A stretch of DNA of 64,000 bases from contig JAFREQ010000152.1 in assembly GCA_025331565.1 (NCBI GenBank), positions 496,001 to 560,000 of the forward strand, read 5' to 3'. Below the pieces are notes generated by a model. The model was given only the letters and a program-made list of their open reading frames with translations. It did not search any database and was not told where the DNA came from. The position numbers and the translations under genes were made by a program. This document shows positions 50,101 to 63,208 of the stretch, piece after piece (the first letter of the stretch is position 1; the number at the start of each line of letters is the position of its first letter). The stretch is from Holacanthus passer (Eukaryota; Chordata; Actinopteri; Pomacanthidae).

Positions 50101-52834
50101 AATCAGAGCGAATGCTTTTTTCCATCCACTGCTGTTATGCAATTATTATTGTTGGTTCGTCGAGATAAGCAGTAGGTGGCGCAAATTCTCCAGTCAGGTG
50201 CGATTAAGGCATTGCATAAGAAGAGGAAGAGGGTGCAACAAGATGATGTGATTAAAAGAGCGCTAGTCAAACCACGAAGGACATATGTCACTTCTGTTTG
50301 TTTCATGTATTCATCTGATGAACGCTACAGTCTCATCTCTCCACACAGATCTGATGTTTCAGTCTGCTGCTATTTTTTTCCATGAAGCACAAAAACAGCA
50401 AAGCCGCTAAAGAATGCCACAGGGTAATCAATGGTTGCAATAATTAAGGGGCAGCTTTGGCAGAGCTTTTCTAATCTTGTGCATAAATGATTTTGGTTAA
50501 TGAGGGAATGTTGACAATAACAATACAGATGCAGCCACATCCTGGCGCCCAGTGGCTCCCAATGACCACAGGCTGGCACCCAGTTGACGTATTGATCATT
50601 CAGGCCACTGTGTGTGTGCATCATAACTAGAGGTTACCTTCCGTATTGACTTTTTTTTGCAATGAAACAACAGCCATGTTTGTGCAGAAGGTCTGACTCT
50701 GTGAAGAACATCAACATATATGCACGTGTGCAGGGAAGGTGAAATGAAGATTCACTGTTTTAAAAGAAACTCATCACTGACCTGCGCTGATCCTACAGGG
50801 AGCTATCATTGTCAGGTTTGACCTCGTCATTCGGGACAGTCAGAACGGCGTCTGCTCACTCGCCGTCTTGGCAGGGACACGTCTTTATTCAAACCTAATG
50901 ACCCATAATACATCTTAACCTAATCACTCCATTTCTACTTAGCCCATAGTCCATCGAAAAGCCATTTCAAGTCATAATCAATTTTAGCTAAATCAATAAC
51001 TCCTGGTAGAGAGAGAACACAGGGACTATAGTCTCACTGAGTTGTCATTCAGACAGTTTGCTCTATCAGTCTCTGTCGTCTGTTATCTGGCTCGGCTCTA
51101 TTGTCTGCCGCTTGATGTTATCTAGCCGACAAGTACACACACACGCTCCGCACAATTATGTCAACACGGTGCTCCGTCGCATCTGTCTTTCAAGGAAAAA
51201 TTTCCCTCCAACATGCTGATTTTAATTACATACCACCTTGAACGCTGGCTTGCTTTTTATTAACTCTCACTTCACAGCTCCACTGCACACAAAGATACTC
51301 CTTCATAAAATCAACATTCCCAGCAAACCAATGAAAAACGTGATCCCAAATGATTTAATCGCATCTACACATGTTGACATTTGTCGTTACGACCGCGTTA
51401 ACATGGCAAATACAAAATATATTTGCTTTTCACTCTCATTGAGCAGCGCAGCTTTTCAGCTGGAGGTTCAGCTCCTCGTTTCATTTGTTCCCAATACTCC
51501 GACAGGCAGGCAGGGAAAAACAGCTGAGGATAATTGAAATTGTGTCATTAAACAATTTTGATATTTGCAGAAAGGGTGTTTGTTTATCATATTCACCGCT
51601 GCAGTATTTCTGTGACAGATAATGTGGGTTTTGGCAAGTGTGATGTATGAGTTAATGGAGGCTGCGAGTATCTCACAGAAATAATTGCTTTTGCCTGCAT
51701 ATGCATGAAGCTTGGAGGAGAAAAAGAGCTAATCTAATACTCATTTTATAAGATACAGTATGTACACAGCCTGTGGTGGTTTGTGTGGAGACCAGGACAC
51801 AAACACTACTTCATCTGCAGCCATGAAAGCTTCCTTTGCGTTGATTAAACAAAGTCCAAAATGTACAGGAGCGATAATATTATAGTAACATATATTTAAT
51901 TGTGATGCAATAAATAAAATATGTGCATCTTGGCTCACTGGTAAATAGTTTTCAAAATAGTTTTCACACATAGCACTTGAAGATACGACAACACAAGTAA
52001 CATTGCTCGCTCCAGGGTTGAGACGACGTAGCACCAGACCTGTTTAATGCGAAGCATCAGTACGGTTGGAACAATTTGTTGCCCATTGATATCACCAGCA
52101 CCGCTTGAGTGAGCCTGCAAATAAAATTAGTCACAAAATATTGTCCAATCCACACCCCGCTAACTCTCCGCAGCTGCATCTTCCAGAAGAGCCTGTCATG
52201 TGGTTAGGTGGAAAAATTGACGTCCCTGCAGGCTCAGAAAGCCATCATTAAGGATTAGACAGGCTGACAGGTATGCCAATATTTGTAAGGCCTTTCTCAA
52301 TGGCATGTTGGATTCCCATTTATCCTGAAACAAGCAATATCAGCCACAAAAGACAGGTCTTCAGTGACTGTTGTGGCTGTTTATCATCGAAAGATGCAAC
52401 TATTGATTTGTCAGATTGGATTCTCAGTATCTTTACTGCAGGTAACAGATTCTCTAAAAGGGACTGTTTAGGACTTTTGAAACCTCTTTATTTATCTGCA
52501 AAACTTATCAATAGACCACTGTGTCGTTTTAACATACAATGAGTTTATTTCGCCACATCTGTGCAGTGTAATGCGACTCAGCCCTGAAATAAACAATGTC
52601 TCAAGCTCCTGGTATTTTCATTTTTGACACTATGAGGAGGGTGTTAGCTCAAGTCCGTTGTAATTACTGAGGCTGTTGTTGTTGTTGTGTTGGACTGCAT
52701 TATATTAAAATATGTTTAATATTTTGTCCACTGGCATTTGCATAAATAAAGGTAGAAAAAAACATTGAAAGACCTCCCTGAAAGACTCTCCACTGCTTTT
52801 TCTCTTTTCATCTCTGCATATGCAATAACTGGTG
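47191..52834. other. Intergenic stretch, no gene recognised
   Basis: No convincing exon. Open frames are short and lack known domains. 50040-50300 (with AGTAGGTGGCGCAAATT and GAAGAGGAAGAGG) may be part of a fish repeat, but has no partner in the window. 47830-48060 is very AT-rich. Confidence 0.5.
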
Positions 52835-53230
52835 TTTAAAGGGCCAGTTTACCAAATCAAAAAAAAAAAAAAAAAAAAATCTTCCTACTGGTGTCCTGCA
52901 GTGCAGATCATTTCCTTTTATTTGCCAAGGTCTCAAGATATCCACTGCTGACTAATGCCTCACCCCAGAATAATGGAGGTGAATGAAATTCTGTCTGTGA
53001 TGCTCCAGAAATTGATAATGAAATTTTGAAAAAAAATACTTAGCAGTAATGTGTCTTTTCAAAAACAGTCCCTGGGTTACTCTGGTTTATCTGCAGACCT
53101 CGCTGTGAACCGTTTTCATTTAAACTATTTTCTCCTCAAAACACAGTCACAACATGCAAACAATCCAAGCCTGTTTACTGTGCATCTCCAAATTCTCCTT
53201 GAGGCGAGACAATGCAATATTAGAAACAAA
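52835..53230. repeat. Dispersed teleost repeat family E
   Basis: It starts AAAGGGCCAGTTTACC before a run of 21 A residues (52859-52879). Later come AGCAGTAATGTGTCTTTTCA, CTGGGTTACTC, GCAGACCTCGCTGTGAACCG and TTACTGTGCATCTCCAA. I recall this motif order from a common fish repeat that begins AAAGGGTCAATTCACCC. No second copy is in the window and the class is unknown, so the assignment rests on memory. Confidence 0.55.
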
Positions 53231-53383
53231 ATATCACATTCTTCCCTTTACAAATAAAAAGTTGAATTCATGAATAATGAAACATACCCCAGTGTAGCTC
53301 GGTTTAATTCATGCAGGGGTCTAGTATGACCAGTAGCTTATGGTGGCTAGTGTTATCCAGCGTGGGTAGATGTCGTTTGATGC

Positions 53384-53437
53384 TACGTTCGCTGCAGCAA
53401 GCTGAGAAGTTAAACCACCGGAAGTCAGCAAAAGCAA
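53384..53437 (+). repeat. Dispersed repeat family C, copy 2
   Basis: Same-orientation partner of 15921-15974, about 80% identical by eye over 54 bases. It may be the continuation of the family E element just upstream, but copy 1 has no family E sequence beside it. Confidence 0.6.
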
Positions 53438-53879
53438 AGGTGCAATATATAAGATTGTTAGTTAAAACATTCAATCATCAACAGAATGTAAAAAAAAAAA
53501 TAGTCTCGATGTTATGTCAAAGAGGTCTATGTATTGTGTTGCAGAGATATCTACTGAAATTACCATGCTGACCAGCTAGACCCAACACGTCCTGTCTCAT
53601 AATACCACAAGCTTGTGTACAAAAAATAAGGTGAAAAGTTTACAGTTCTTCAGTAATGAAACATCCAATTCATTCAATTTCATCATCTGAGAGAGTCCCA
53701 GTATTTCCACATAAAGAAATACTGAGAATATCATTTAAAGAAAAAATTGGGAAAATGGGAATATAGAATCAGGAAAAGCTTTTCCGGAAACCAGATCTTC
53801 ACGCATCACATTAGACCATGTTCATGTCCATGTGCAATATCACATGCAACATCAATAAGCTTTGCTTATGTTCATATAA

Positions 53880-54225
53880 GCTTTACTACTTTATGTAACC
53901 TATTTTTAGGATGTAAAATTCTACTGTTATATGTTTATAGTCTGTTTTCTATTTTAGGTGCAATATTTTGTTCATTATCAGGTGCAATACTCTCAGTATC
54001 AGGTGCAATATTTGCAATATTTGCTATTACAGTTAATGTCATGCTTTCCTCTGCAATTTCCTAGACACTTGCATTGTATATTTCTATTAGACACTTTGCA
54101 TTGTCTATTTTTATTTTGATGCTCTATAGTTGTATTTTGTATTTTTTGTATTTTGTATTTTTTGCTGCTGTAATTTATGGAGTACTCTGGCACAAGAATT
54201 TCCTTCGGGATTAATAAAGTTTTTG
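53880..54225 (+). mobile_element. LINE 3' tail (non-LTR retrotransposon fragment)
   Basis: It holds repeated GGTGCAATA units (53955-54010), then ACACTTTGCATTG-like text, TTTGCTGCTGTAA and AATTTCC..CGGGATTAATAAAG before a short T run. This order (GCTGCTGTAA, AATTTCC, GGGA, TAATAAAG) is that of fish LINE 3' ends and parallels the tails at 46.9 and 60.9 kb. No coding sequence remains. The 5' limit is uncertain. Confidence 0.6.
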
Positions 54226-57200
54226 CATAATTACTACTTGTGGCTGCTGTTGAGCAAAACTTGCTCTAACTTGCTTTAAACATCTTGTGTCTTATTACAA
54301 AATACTGCATCACCTCAGATTCTGAAAATGATGTTATATCCTTCTCTCTGTTTCTTTATATCCCTACCAAAATATTGTGTTTTCTTTTTTTTTCTAACCT
54401 AAACTCTTGCACTGTTTATTCATAACAAAATAAACAATCTTACAGAATCCCCAGTGATTGAAGTGCTGCTCCTGGTGACACCAGATCCTGGGCTTATGTC
54501 TTTATCGGGATAACTCAGGGTACAGAACATGGCAGGGGACGATAGCAGGCCCTCTGTCTTTCTACGCAGTGTAAACCTCAGTCTTAAGGGGTTGTTGTTG
54601 ATTCCAGAACTGGCAGGCATGAAAGAAGGGATTTAGATGTTGACCCAAACATCTCTCCACCTGCTTTGAAGCCTGCAAGTAAGGCCTGGTATCACGCTGT
54701 CCCACCACCTTGCTTTCTGCTGTAAAGCTTCCAGCACAGCTCCCGGTCAAAGACGTATATCCTTGGGTTCAAATGTGACATTTTTTTTTCTCCCGCTCAT
54801 CTACTCTTGTTACGTTTTCCTGTGCGGTTCAACGGTGCAGCTGCTGATGGGATAAACAGCACAAACACACAGACCATTAAATTCGCCCCCTGCGGCTGCC
54901 TCGCCGCAAAAACTTCAAACACCGGCCAGAAAACACATAGGTCACTGCTTGGCCAAATAGGGACTTCAATTAGGCAATTAGGCAAAAAACAATGGGTGCT
55001 GGTTCAGGCTACTACTGGCTCGAGGAGACAATCCCACCCACACAGCGGTGTTATCTCTCCCACTACAGACATGCATGCTTTGCCTGGAGCTCCTCGCAAG
55101 ACACACAGTTGGCATTGGACGTTCTTGTTTAATTATAGATCTTCAGAGTAATGCAGCACATTACCTTAATTTTCCCTCATTAGCGATTGTCATAAAGCAT
55201 CCCTCGGCTTCTCCCTCTACCCCCGTTTTCAGTTTGTTGATTTTATTAGTCAAACATCAGGCACAATGGCTTGTAAGTAATGATGTGAAAAGATAGCCGC
55301 AGGGCATCTACTGATTTAAAGCCATGGAGTTGGCAGGGCAGAAGCTGAGGCACCTTGACAGCTGAGTTGTGTCTGCGGCACAGTTTCTTCTTTTGCCAGG
55401 ACGAGAATATGAGAGTCGGTTAGAGGAGGAAGAGCCTATAATTTAGAAGTGCCACGCCAGAGAGAGAAACAAGCAAGAGTCACTGGTGGCAAGATTTCTC
55501 CACCACCTGCTCTGCTTGTTGCGTCTGTTTGAAGACAGTATTGATCTCTCGAGCTGACACGAGTCTTTGGCACATGTGACACGGAAATGTTTCTTTATTG
55601 TGTTCTTCAACTTGTTTTTTTTTTTTTTTGAGTGATAACAGGATTTGACAAATACATTTTCTACTAAAGTCTAGTTTTCAAGTGTGAACTTTGTACAGCT
55701 CTAATTGTTATAGTCTGGAGTGTACAGTCCAGAGTTTCAGTTCAGTAACTGCAAACATTGTCTCAGTAATAAGCTCAAGACAAGCAGATTTCTGTGGAAA
55801 TACTTTAAATGAGCCAGTGATGATTTGAACGGAGCGACACATTTTGAAGATCTGTAACAAAAACAGTGAAAATTGTGCCAGAAGGAGAGGATGTTTTTTT
55901 CCCCCCCCCGATTTCACTTCATTCTTCTGCGGCTTTTCTTTTTCCTTTTCCATTGCATTCACATGACTGACTAAAGGGTTTCTCCAGATTAAGGCTCGTC
56001 TTCAAGGGGTCGGTAAAAAGATGTCAAAATATCATCTCCAGCAGGAGCAGTGTAAAGCTGCCTGTGCAGGCACTCTGTCAGCTCCTGAGACAGCGCAGTC
56101 GCTCTCCCCGACTTCCCCTTTTTTCATCTTGTTCCAGAAACAGGAGAAGGTTCCACTGACAGTAAGTAAATAAGCCAATTGCTTTTCACTTTGGTAGCAG
56201 GGGGGCAACTCAAAGGGGTTTGTGTAAATGGAGTGCTGTACAGACGCAGGGAAAAAATTACTCTGTCACTGCAGTGCATCACCCGCAGCATCAAGAGGCC
56301 CGGACTCCTGGGATGTATTGTAGCAGGGCCTGAGGCTACGTCCCCCCCCCTCAAGGGGTGACTTCTTCCCCAGGCCTGGCCTACTTGACATGGAGATATA
56401 ATCTGTATCCTGGGGAAAAACAGAGGCGCAAGCAAATTTTGTTTTCCCAACAAGACCTTGGCATAAATTCAAACAAACATGTTTGAATGCATGAGTTTCA
56501 CTTGGACTCCCATTGGACTGAGGAGATAATGTGCAGGCGCTCACTGAAGACAGATATTGAGGCAACACGGGATAAAAGGAGAAAAGGGAAATGCTCAAAG
56601 TGAATCGCCACACTGAAGATTAGTGTAGAAACCTTGTGGAGTGTGCAGAGAGCGAAAAAAAGAGGGCGAGTGTCTTTGTACAGATGTGACATGCTGGAGG
56701 CACGTTCACAGACCTAGCACAGGTCACACACTCAGGCCTGAAGGACCTCCACCAGCATTTCCAACAATTAAAGCCTCAATGCATGAAAAAGTGAAGACGA
56801 GAGAGGGAGAAAGAAAAAGGAGAGGGGGGAGAAAGTGGCACAAACACGGCCCGGTTACATAACTTAAAACGCCCGTCCAAATCCTACACCACAGGGACTA
56901 TTAAAAATGTCTCCGTATAGAGGCTGGAAAGGAGAGCAAAGCCGAGTGGTGAAAAAGTGGACAGGCGAGGGGGAATTGGATGGAGTGATGATGAACAAGA
57001 ATCCAAGAACTGTACAGTATCAGCATCACAATAAATGAGTGTGTCTAAAGCTCTGGGAGTTCATTCAGGGAGACAGAAGTGGAAGAGGGGGAAGAAATGG
57101 ACACACAGATCTGATATGTTCAGTATGGTGATGAGCTCTGACACTCTCGCACCATGTCTCCTTTCACTGTCTAATCACTTGTTATCTTGACACTTCAATG

Positions 57201-58039
57201 AACTCAGAGATGATTCCCCTCCTCAATATTCACTGATGAGCAGCCCTTATTCAAAGCATTGGGTCATCCAATTAAAGAGAACCTAGACAAGGTCAGACGC
57301 ACCTGTACATACAGAATGAAGACCAGCAGATCTCAAAGCGCGGGGTGTCAGTTCCTTTGTGAGGTTTACAAAAGAGCAACATGAAACTTCAAAGTTATTT
57401 TGATATTGAAAACCACACTAGGAATAGTAATTTTGGTGACGTGCTGAACCTTTGATGTCCCCCCCCCTTTTTTTTTCCTCCTTCAATGTAATGAGTATCT
57501 GAAAAATATTCTGCCAGCACCTTTCAAAATGCCCCTGTGGTGCTGATTCTGGTCCTTTAAAAAAAAAAAAACCCTGACAGCTACAGGACAAACCCCTACC
57601 ATCATCTTTCTTAATACATATGAAATACAAGCCAAATCTAATTGTATTTGAATTAAAATGTCGCTGCATTAAACATATTTGAAAAAAATGATATAGCAGA
57701 CGGCGACATTCTTTTCATCAAACGTATTTCAAATGCAGCTTTTCACATGAAATTTAGACCACACATTGATATTAACTCAAAACTACACAGATAAAGAAAT
57801 CGTAACATTTAAATGAAAAACAACTGTGTGCAATAAAGTGGAATGACACTGAAAAATAATATTGAAACCAGTAAGAAAAAGCACTGAATTCCACTTATTA
57901 GTTTTTTTATCTGTGCTATATTACGTGAATGCATACAAATAAACCATTTATTCCCAAACTGTCACGCAACATCTTCAGATGGGTCCAGGCAAATGGCTTT
58001 CCCAAAACCTCCCCAACATCATTATCAAGCAGCAAACTG
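54226..58039. other. Intergenic stretch, no gene recognised
   Basis: Open frames are at most 115 codons with no known domain. Homopolymers are frequent: T runs near 55613 and 54781, C runs near 55903, 56343 and 57459, and an A run near 57558. I see no exon, RNA gene or clear transposon. Confidence 0.5.
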
Positions 58040-58640
58040 GTTACTAACCAATTTCTCAACTCCTAAATCTTCCTATGAGCAACACTAGGGCCATAATCTG
58101 CAAGTGGAAGCAACATCACTCAAACATTAACTGACCACGTTCAGGAGCTCCTCACAAGATTTTCAACCTTGAAGACCAAGACCTTGAAGCAGCAGGTACA
58201 GTCACCACAGAGAACAAAACGCAACATCCTCCATCGCCATGGTCTCCATGAATGATAATTACAGAGGAGTCCATTACTGAAGAAAAGGCATGTTGAGCTC
58301 ATTTGAAGTTTGCCAGACAACATTTGGAGAAGCCTGTAGATTACTGGGAGAGCGTTGGGTGATCTGACCTGAATAAAAAGATCAATTAGGCAATAATACA
58401 GCACGCCATGTTTGGAGGGCTCTGCAATTGATAATAAAAATGCCACATTAGTGAAGTTCAGAGGTGGAAACATTATGGTATCAGAGTGTTTCTCTTCTCC
58501 TGGTACTGGCAGAATCCAAATTATCAGATGAATGGAGCCGTGTAGCAGGAAACTCTTGAGACTATTCATCCTCAGGACAAAGAAGATGAGGCGTGGGACC
58601 TTCCAACAGGACAACAATCCAAAACATACACACTAGATTT
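58040..58640 (+). mobile_element. Tc1-like DNA transposon, transposase fossil
   Basis: Broken pieces of a Tc1-like transposase read in order on the + strand, in shifting frames. The first is TRAIICKWKQHHSNIN (about 58086-58133), from the DNA-binding part. Next come RSGAPHKIF, LHRHGLHE and LLKKRHVEL (58276-58302). The catalytic part follows, with text equivalent to PCLEG, GGNI followed by a cysteine-phenylalanine pair (58462-58500), and the QQDNNPKHT-type motif (58601-58630) in a shifted frame. Stops and frameshifts interrupt all of it. The 3' end stops at about 58640 and no terminal inverted repeat was found, so it is a truncated, inactive copy. Confidence 0.85.
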
Positions 58641-60587
58641 ATACGATAGAAACAAAGTGGTCCCATCCTCAGAGGTATATTTATAGCTTAACTCCAGATC
58701 TCTGAGTTACTGCCCACATCCTTTATTTCAGTATTTTAATAGTAAAAGGAGTGATATGATGAAATAAAAACAAATACATTCAGCCTATCTAATAGGTTAC
58801 AGCATGGAGATTGAACGTATACAACATATTGTCTGTTTGATGATAAAGCCCTTCTCATAGGACTAAAAAGAGAAGAGTACAAAATTTTTTCCCAACCATC
58901 TGTACTCTGTTTAAACATAAGACCTTTTAATAATGTGTTATAGCTAAAACCGTTGTTACATCTCACCCCATCCCTTCCTATAGCAATGTTTGACTAGACC
59001 GAGAGCCAAAGTCACATCACCTGGGTGCATGAATAAGCTCCTCTCACGCACACGGTCAAGGTAAAGGTTACTGAATGTTGAATTACAGGAGGCCAGAATT
59101 TAAACAAGTGAATAAATAAACAGAAACCCATGTGCGTTTCAGTGGAGGGTTGAGGGCACACAGTCAGACAAAAATAAGTAACTGGTTTACAATCCAACAA
59201 TAAAGCACTTTGTCGGGGACTGTGTTTATCTCAGAGATCAAATCGGCCTCATTCCCAGCCTTAAAATATCAAACCAATACACCTCGTCCTCCTTGTATGC
59301 TGCTACCTGAACTGTTTAGTTTATAGGAGAAAATCACAGCGACTGAAAGTATATAATCTTTGGACCAGAGATTGCTCCCACACTTGAGAATTGTACAAAG
59401 CAACTCTGTCCTTACTGACATTTTACTGAGAATACCTGCGACGGAGAAACAAAACACAAAAGTGAAAAAGTTTCATTGAAATTGAATCAAAGCAAAGTGT
59501 GTTTTTCAGGACTTCTGGCCCTGACAATGACAAGGAGGCACCGCAGAGCAAATAACAATATCAGCTCACTACAAGGCCTTATAATCTAGTGCTTGAGAAG
59601 ACAAACAGAACTTTATCTATACACAAATCCAATTAAAGTGGATACAGGATAAGAGCCCGAGACACATTTGTATCTACAGATCCAATCTGCACTGCTTTTC
59701 AGAAGCAACAATGGATTATTACTTTATTTGATTGCAACAATTATTGTAACGATCAGCTTTCCACCTGCCAGACTTTCTGACTGTCAGTGCAATTTTCTGC
59801 TCCCCATTTGAAGGCAGAGCTCAGATCCAGCCAGAAACACTTATTCTCTCTCGCACCGGCACAGCTCTTGGTGAGGAAGTCAGAACAAAAAGAAAAATGC
59901 TGTGCTGCATTCACATGACCAACGTCTGGTCAGCAGGTCCCCAGACTAGACTTGGCTGCACAAACAACGTCTTGCACCTGTCCCTGCTCGTACACATAAG
60001 CAAATATACCCCTGGCCGAGGAAAGGACCGAGACCCATGAATCTTGAGAAATACACAAACTGCTTACGCCCATTCATTACAGCAGCACCCCAGGGGTCCT
60101 CGTCCTGCTCATTTGTCTTCATGGTGTCAGGGCCACGGGCTTTCCCTACGTTCAGTCTAAACCCTGCCCGGCTCCACAGGTCCAAAAGAGAAGCACCAGC
60201 AATAAAGAGAAACAAGCAGCAGTCTGGGCAAGGCCACGGCGAAGACGCCGCTGACTGAATATCAACACAATGACTCTGTGATTTGCATATATGCTCCTTT
60301 AAAAAGACCCCACAGTATGAGAATACATCGTCAGTACCCAAGCGCTCCACAGTGTTAAAGACTAGACTGCTGATTAGTTTGACTGGACCCCTCAGTGGTT
60401 CCACATTCAAGTAGCTGCAATATGGACCGAGAACACATTCAATTTCTGTAATGACACTATTACAAAGTTTCCATTAGCACATGTAATTGAGTTTGCATAG
60501 GTTTAACTGCTTCATTCCCAAAATGACTAGACACAGCGTGCTTAGATCAAAGGGAGAGACAACCAGTGGAAGGAGATTTTTTTTTTC
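58641..60587. other. Intergenic stretch, no gene recognised
   Basis: The longest frame is a 154-codon - strand frame at 59946-60410 without any known domain. 59940-60260 is less AT-rich than its surroundings. No exon, RNA gene or repeat was identified. Confidence 0.5.
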
Positions 60588-60789
60588 TCAAGTAAAAGTA
60601 GCAATACCACAGTGTAAAAATACTCAAGTTAAAGTACTGCATTGAAAATAAAAGCAGAAAAGTATTTGCATCAATATGTACTTAAAGTAGCAAAAGTAAA
60701 ACTACTCATTTAGCAGAATGACTCATTTCAGAATGTTTAAATTGTTAATACTTATACTATATTTCCTCCAGTTAAATTAATACTTTTTA

Positions 60790-60966
60790 TTCTTCTCTTG
60801 TTTATATTATTATTACTTTACTATATTATTTATTGTTACTTTACTGATGCTCCTTTACTATATTATTTATTGTTACTTTACTGATGCTCCTTTCTACTCT
60901 GCCATCCTCTTTGCTGCTGTACACTGGAAATGTCCCTGTTGTGGGACTAATAAAAGAATATCTTAT
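60790..60966 (+). mobile_element. LINE 3' tail nested in repeat family A
   Basis: It ends TTTGCTGCTGTACACTGGAA, then TGTCCC, TGTTGTGGGACTAATAAAAG and AATATCTTA, nearly the same as the - strand tail at 46905-46980. A 37-bp unit (first copy from about 60817, second from about 60854) is duplicated in tandem inside it. The 5' limit is approximate. Confidence 0.7.
60817..60892. repeat. Tandem duplication of a 37-bp unit
   Basis: CTATATTATTTATTG and the TTACTTTACTGATGCTCCTT that follows occur twice, the first unit at 60821 and the second at 60858, an exact offset of 37 bases. The copies appear identical over the shared part. Confidence 0.9.
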
Positions 60967-61165
60967 GCATATTATATTACTCAATTAAAATTAATATCAA
61001 CAAGCCTATTTTATTCACTGCCACGTAGCTTAATCATGATTTATTAGTTGGTTATATTGTGTAATAATTTGAATCTTCAAACTAACTAATAGCTCTAAGT
61101 CTGTCAGATAAAAGTAGTGGAGTAAAAAGTAAACTATTTCTCTCTGAAATGTAATAGAGAAATAT

Positions 61166-63202
61166 GAAGGCTTATTCATATCACAGCAGTTCCTAACAGA
61201 GTACCACACATTTACTTATATTAAAACAACAGAAAGGGAGTTTCATAGTCAAATGAAGCAGAAACTGCATGGGCTTCAGTCTAATGATGAAGGATAATAC
61301 ACCCTCACATAGTGCATACCAGCTGTTTGTCCTAATATCAAAACCTTCCTCCTCCTGGTGATGATTTTCAAATGAAACCAAAACCTCCAACACACCTGTT
61401 CTGTGAAGTACTGATATAACAGCATGATGTACAGCTGATCAAAACGAGAGCTAGCTCTTCATGAAAAGATGGAAGCAGCTGCCGGGCCTTAAGATCAACA
61501 CATCTAAACAGGGACACAAATCCAAACAAGGCTTGAACTACGACGTGCCCTGGGTGCTCCATCTTATGGGCAATTGCATTCGGAATAAACCTGATGTCAT
61601 TCTTTAAGGCAGACATAAAAACTCACAAATGATATGTTCCCACGCTGAGAGAGAAAATGTCAAACCCATAAACACATCAGTTTAATAGATGAGCACAGCA
61701 ACATGGCGATCAATGACTGAACAGGGTGGCATCGGATGCAGCAATGCATCAGGATAAAGTCTGCCTTGTTTGTACTGTATGAACATTAAGTGAAGTTTTT
61801 ATGCATCAATTTTGAATGTGTTTACTACTGTCAAACATTTAACAACAGCAAAATATTATAGTGCAATTATCCCTTTGATTCCCATTAGTTCTTGACATCT
61901 GACACAGGTTATTTTTTTTGGTTTTCTGACAACCATAAATTAGTCAGACATTTGTTCAAAACCGTTATCAAAAGTGCTTTTAATAGACACAAGTTTTCCT
62001 TTTCAGTGTGCTGTCAGTGCTTTTTGGATGGAAACAAACCCGTGACCCCAGCAGAGCGCCATCTCAGATTATAATCAACATTTTTAATTTTCACCATGTT
62101 GTGTGACAATTCCATTTAGCCACGCTTATCTGTCGCTAATAAAAACAGCAAGGGCGAGCTATTCCTGAGCAACAAATGTAATTCAGTCCAGTTAGTCAGC
62201 CAGTCTCACTCTAACAACTGCAAAATCAATTATAAATGCATTACAATCTAATTTTTTACTTAACTAGAACTGTGTAATGGGCTTAATCGAAATTACAAAA
62301 CAGGTGTGAGAATTGAAATATCAAGTGACTTCGCTCGAGCTGAGGCTTCAACAACAGTTACAGTTTTCCTGTTTCAAATAAAAGCTTATGGGATGCCAGA
62401 TGTAAATGAGGGCAGAAAATAACTCTCTAGCCCGGACTCCCAGGGGAAACTGCTAGATTTACCCTGGCAGATGTACAACCTTTTTTTCCTCAGTAGTGCT
62501 GCGTGCATCACTGAATAAAATGTTTCAGTTCGGATGGCTAAAGAGCCACCAGGTCCTATCAGGCCTTTTCTGCTGTTGCTGTATGACTGATGGGGAGTTT
62601 GAGGCAGGAATGGGATGAGGCGACCTTTGACACGACCTACAATAACTGACCCGTGCCTTTATAAAAGTTGCATGGACGTATTGCAACATCTAGGACAGAG
62701 GAAGCACATTAATAGTTAAACCAACTGAACAGCGTCAGCAGCGAGATGTGGGGATGCGATCACAGGCAAACTCAAATCAATATCTCCAAGCATGGCTGGC
62801 AAAATAAAATTTAAAAAAAGTCAAACTTACCTTTCCTTACCATTTAAAGACAGGTTTAATCCATCTCAGCACACTACAGGCAACAGATGCAGCGCTCAGC
62901 AGAAACGAGATGTTATCACAAGAAAAATGGGGAGGTGCAGCCTCACTGATGTTCTGCTTTAATACAACATGAAAGTCAAGTTTGCCGGGGAATCTGTTGC
63001 ACATCTGAGCAAAACCTGAAGAGATGGAGGGCATTGTGTGCCAGACTTTGAATAAATCCTCTACATATAGTGCAGCTCTTAAAATAAATAGTCTACATGT
63101 TTTTGTTGTATTGTAACAGGCACAGGTCAGGAGCAGGTACTGTGAGGAATAGTGATGTCAACACATTTACACATTAGAAACAATAACTGGATTACAAACA
63201 TC
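61166..63202. other. Intergenic stretch before the rpa1 3'UTR, no gene recognised
   Basis: No open frame with a known domain and no identifiable repeat. AT-rich around 61740-61900 and 62090-62330. Confidence 0.5.
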
Positions 63203-63208
63203 TTTATT
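63203..63208 (-). terminator. Candidate rpa1 polyadenylation signal (AATAAA)
   Basis: TTTATT on the + strand reads AATAAA on the - strand, about 690 bases after the rpa1 stop. It is the only canonical signal that I noticed in this interval. Confidence 0.5.

Larger units (their letters stand above)
60588..61165 (+). repeat. Dispersed teleost repeat family A, copy 2, interrupted by a LINE tail
   Basis: The left part (60588-60735) has CTCAAGTAAAAGTAGCAATA, AAAATACT, AAGTACTGCATT, TACTTAAAGTAGCAAAAGTA and AGCAGAATGACTCATTTCAG. The right part (about 61040-61165) has AATCTTCAAACTAACTAATA, GTCAGATAAAAGTAGTGGAG and CTCTGAAATGTAAT. Both match my memory of one abundant fish repeat. The right part aligns with the reverse complement of 4940-4992. 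Between them lies a LINE tail, so the two halves are one element split by a later insertion. Confidence 0.7.

Noticed and set aside
50040..50300. Possible repeat with AGTAGGTGGCGCAAATT and GAAGAGGAAGAGG
   Set aside because: No partner copy in the window and only a vague resemblance to known fish repeats.
58141..58617. 158-codon - strand frame as a gene
   Set aside because: It is antisense to the Tc1-like transposase fossil.
59946..60410. 154-codon - strand frame
   Set aside because: No recognisable domain, and no similarity to any rpa1 exon or neighbour gene.
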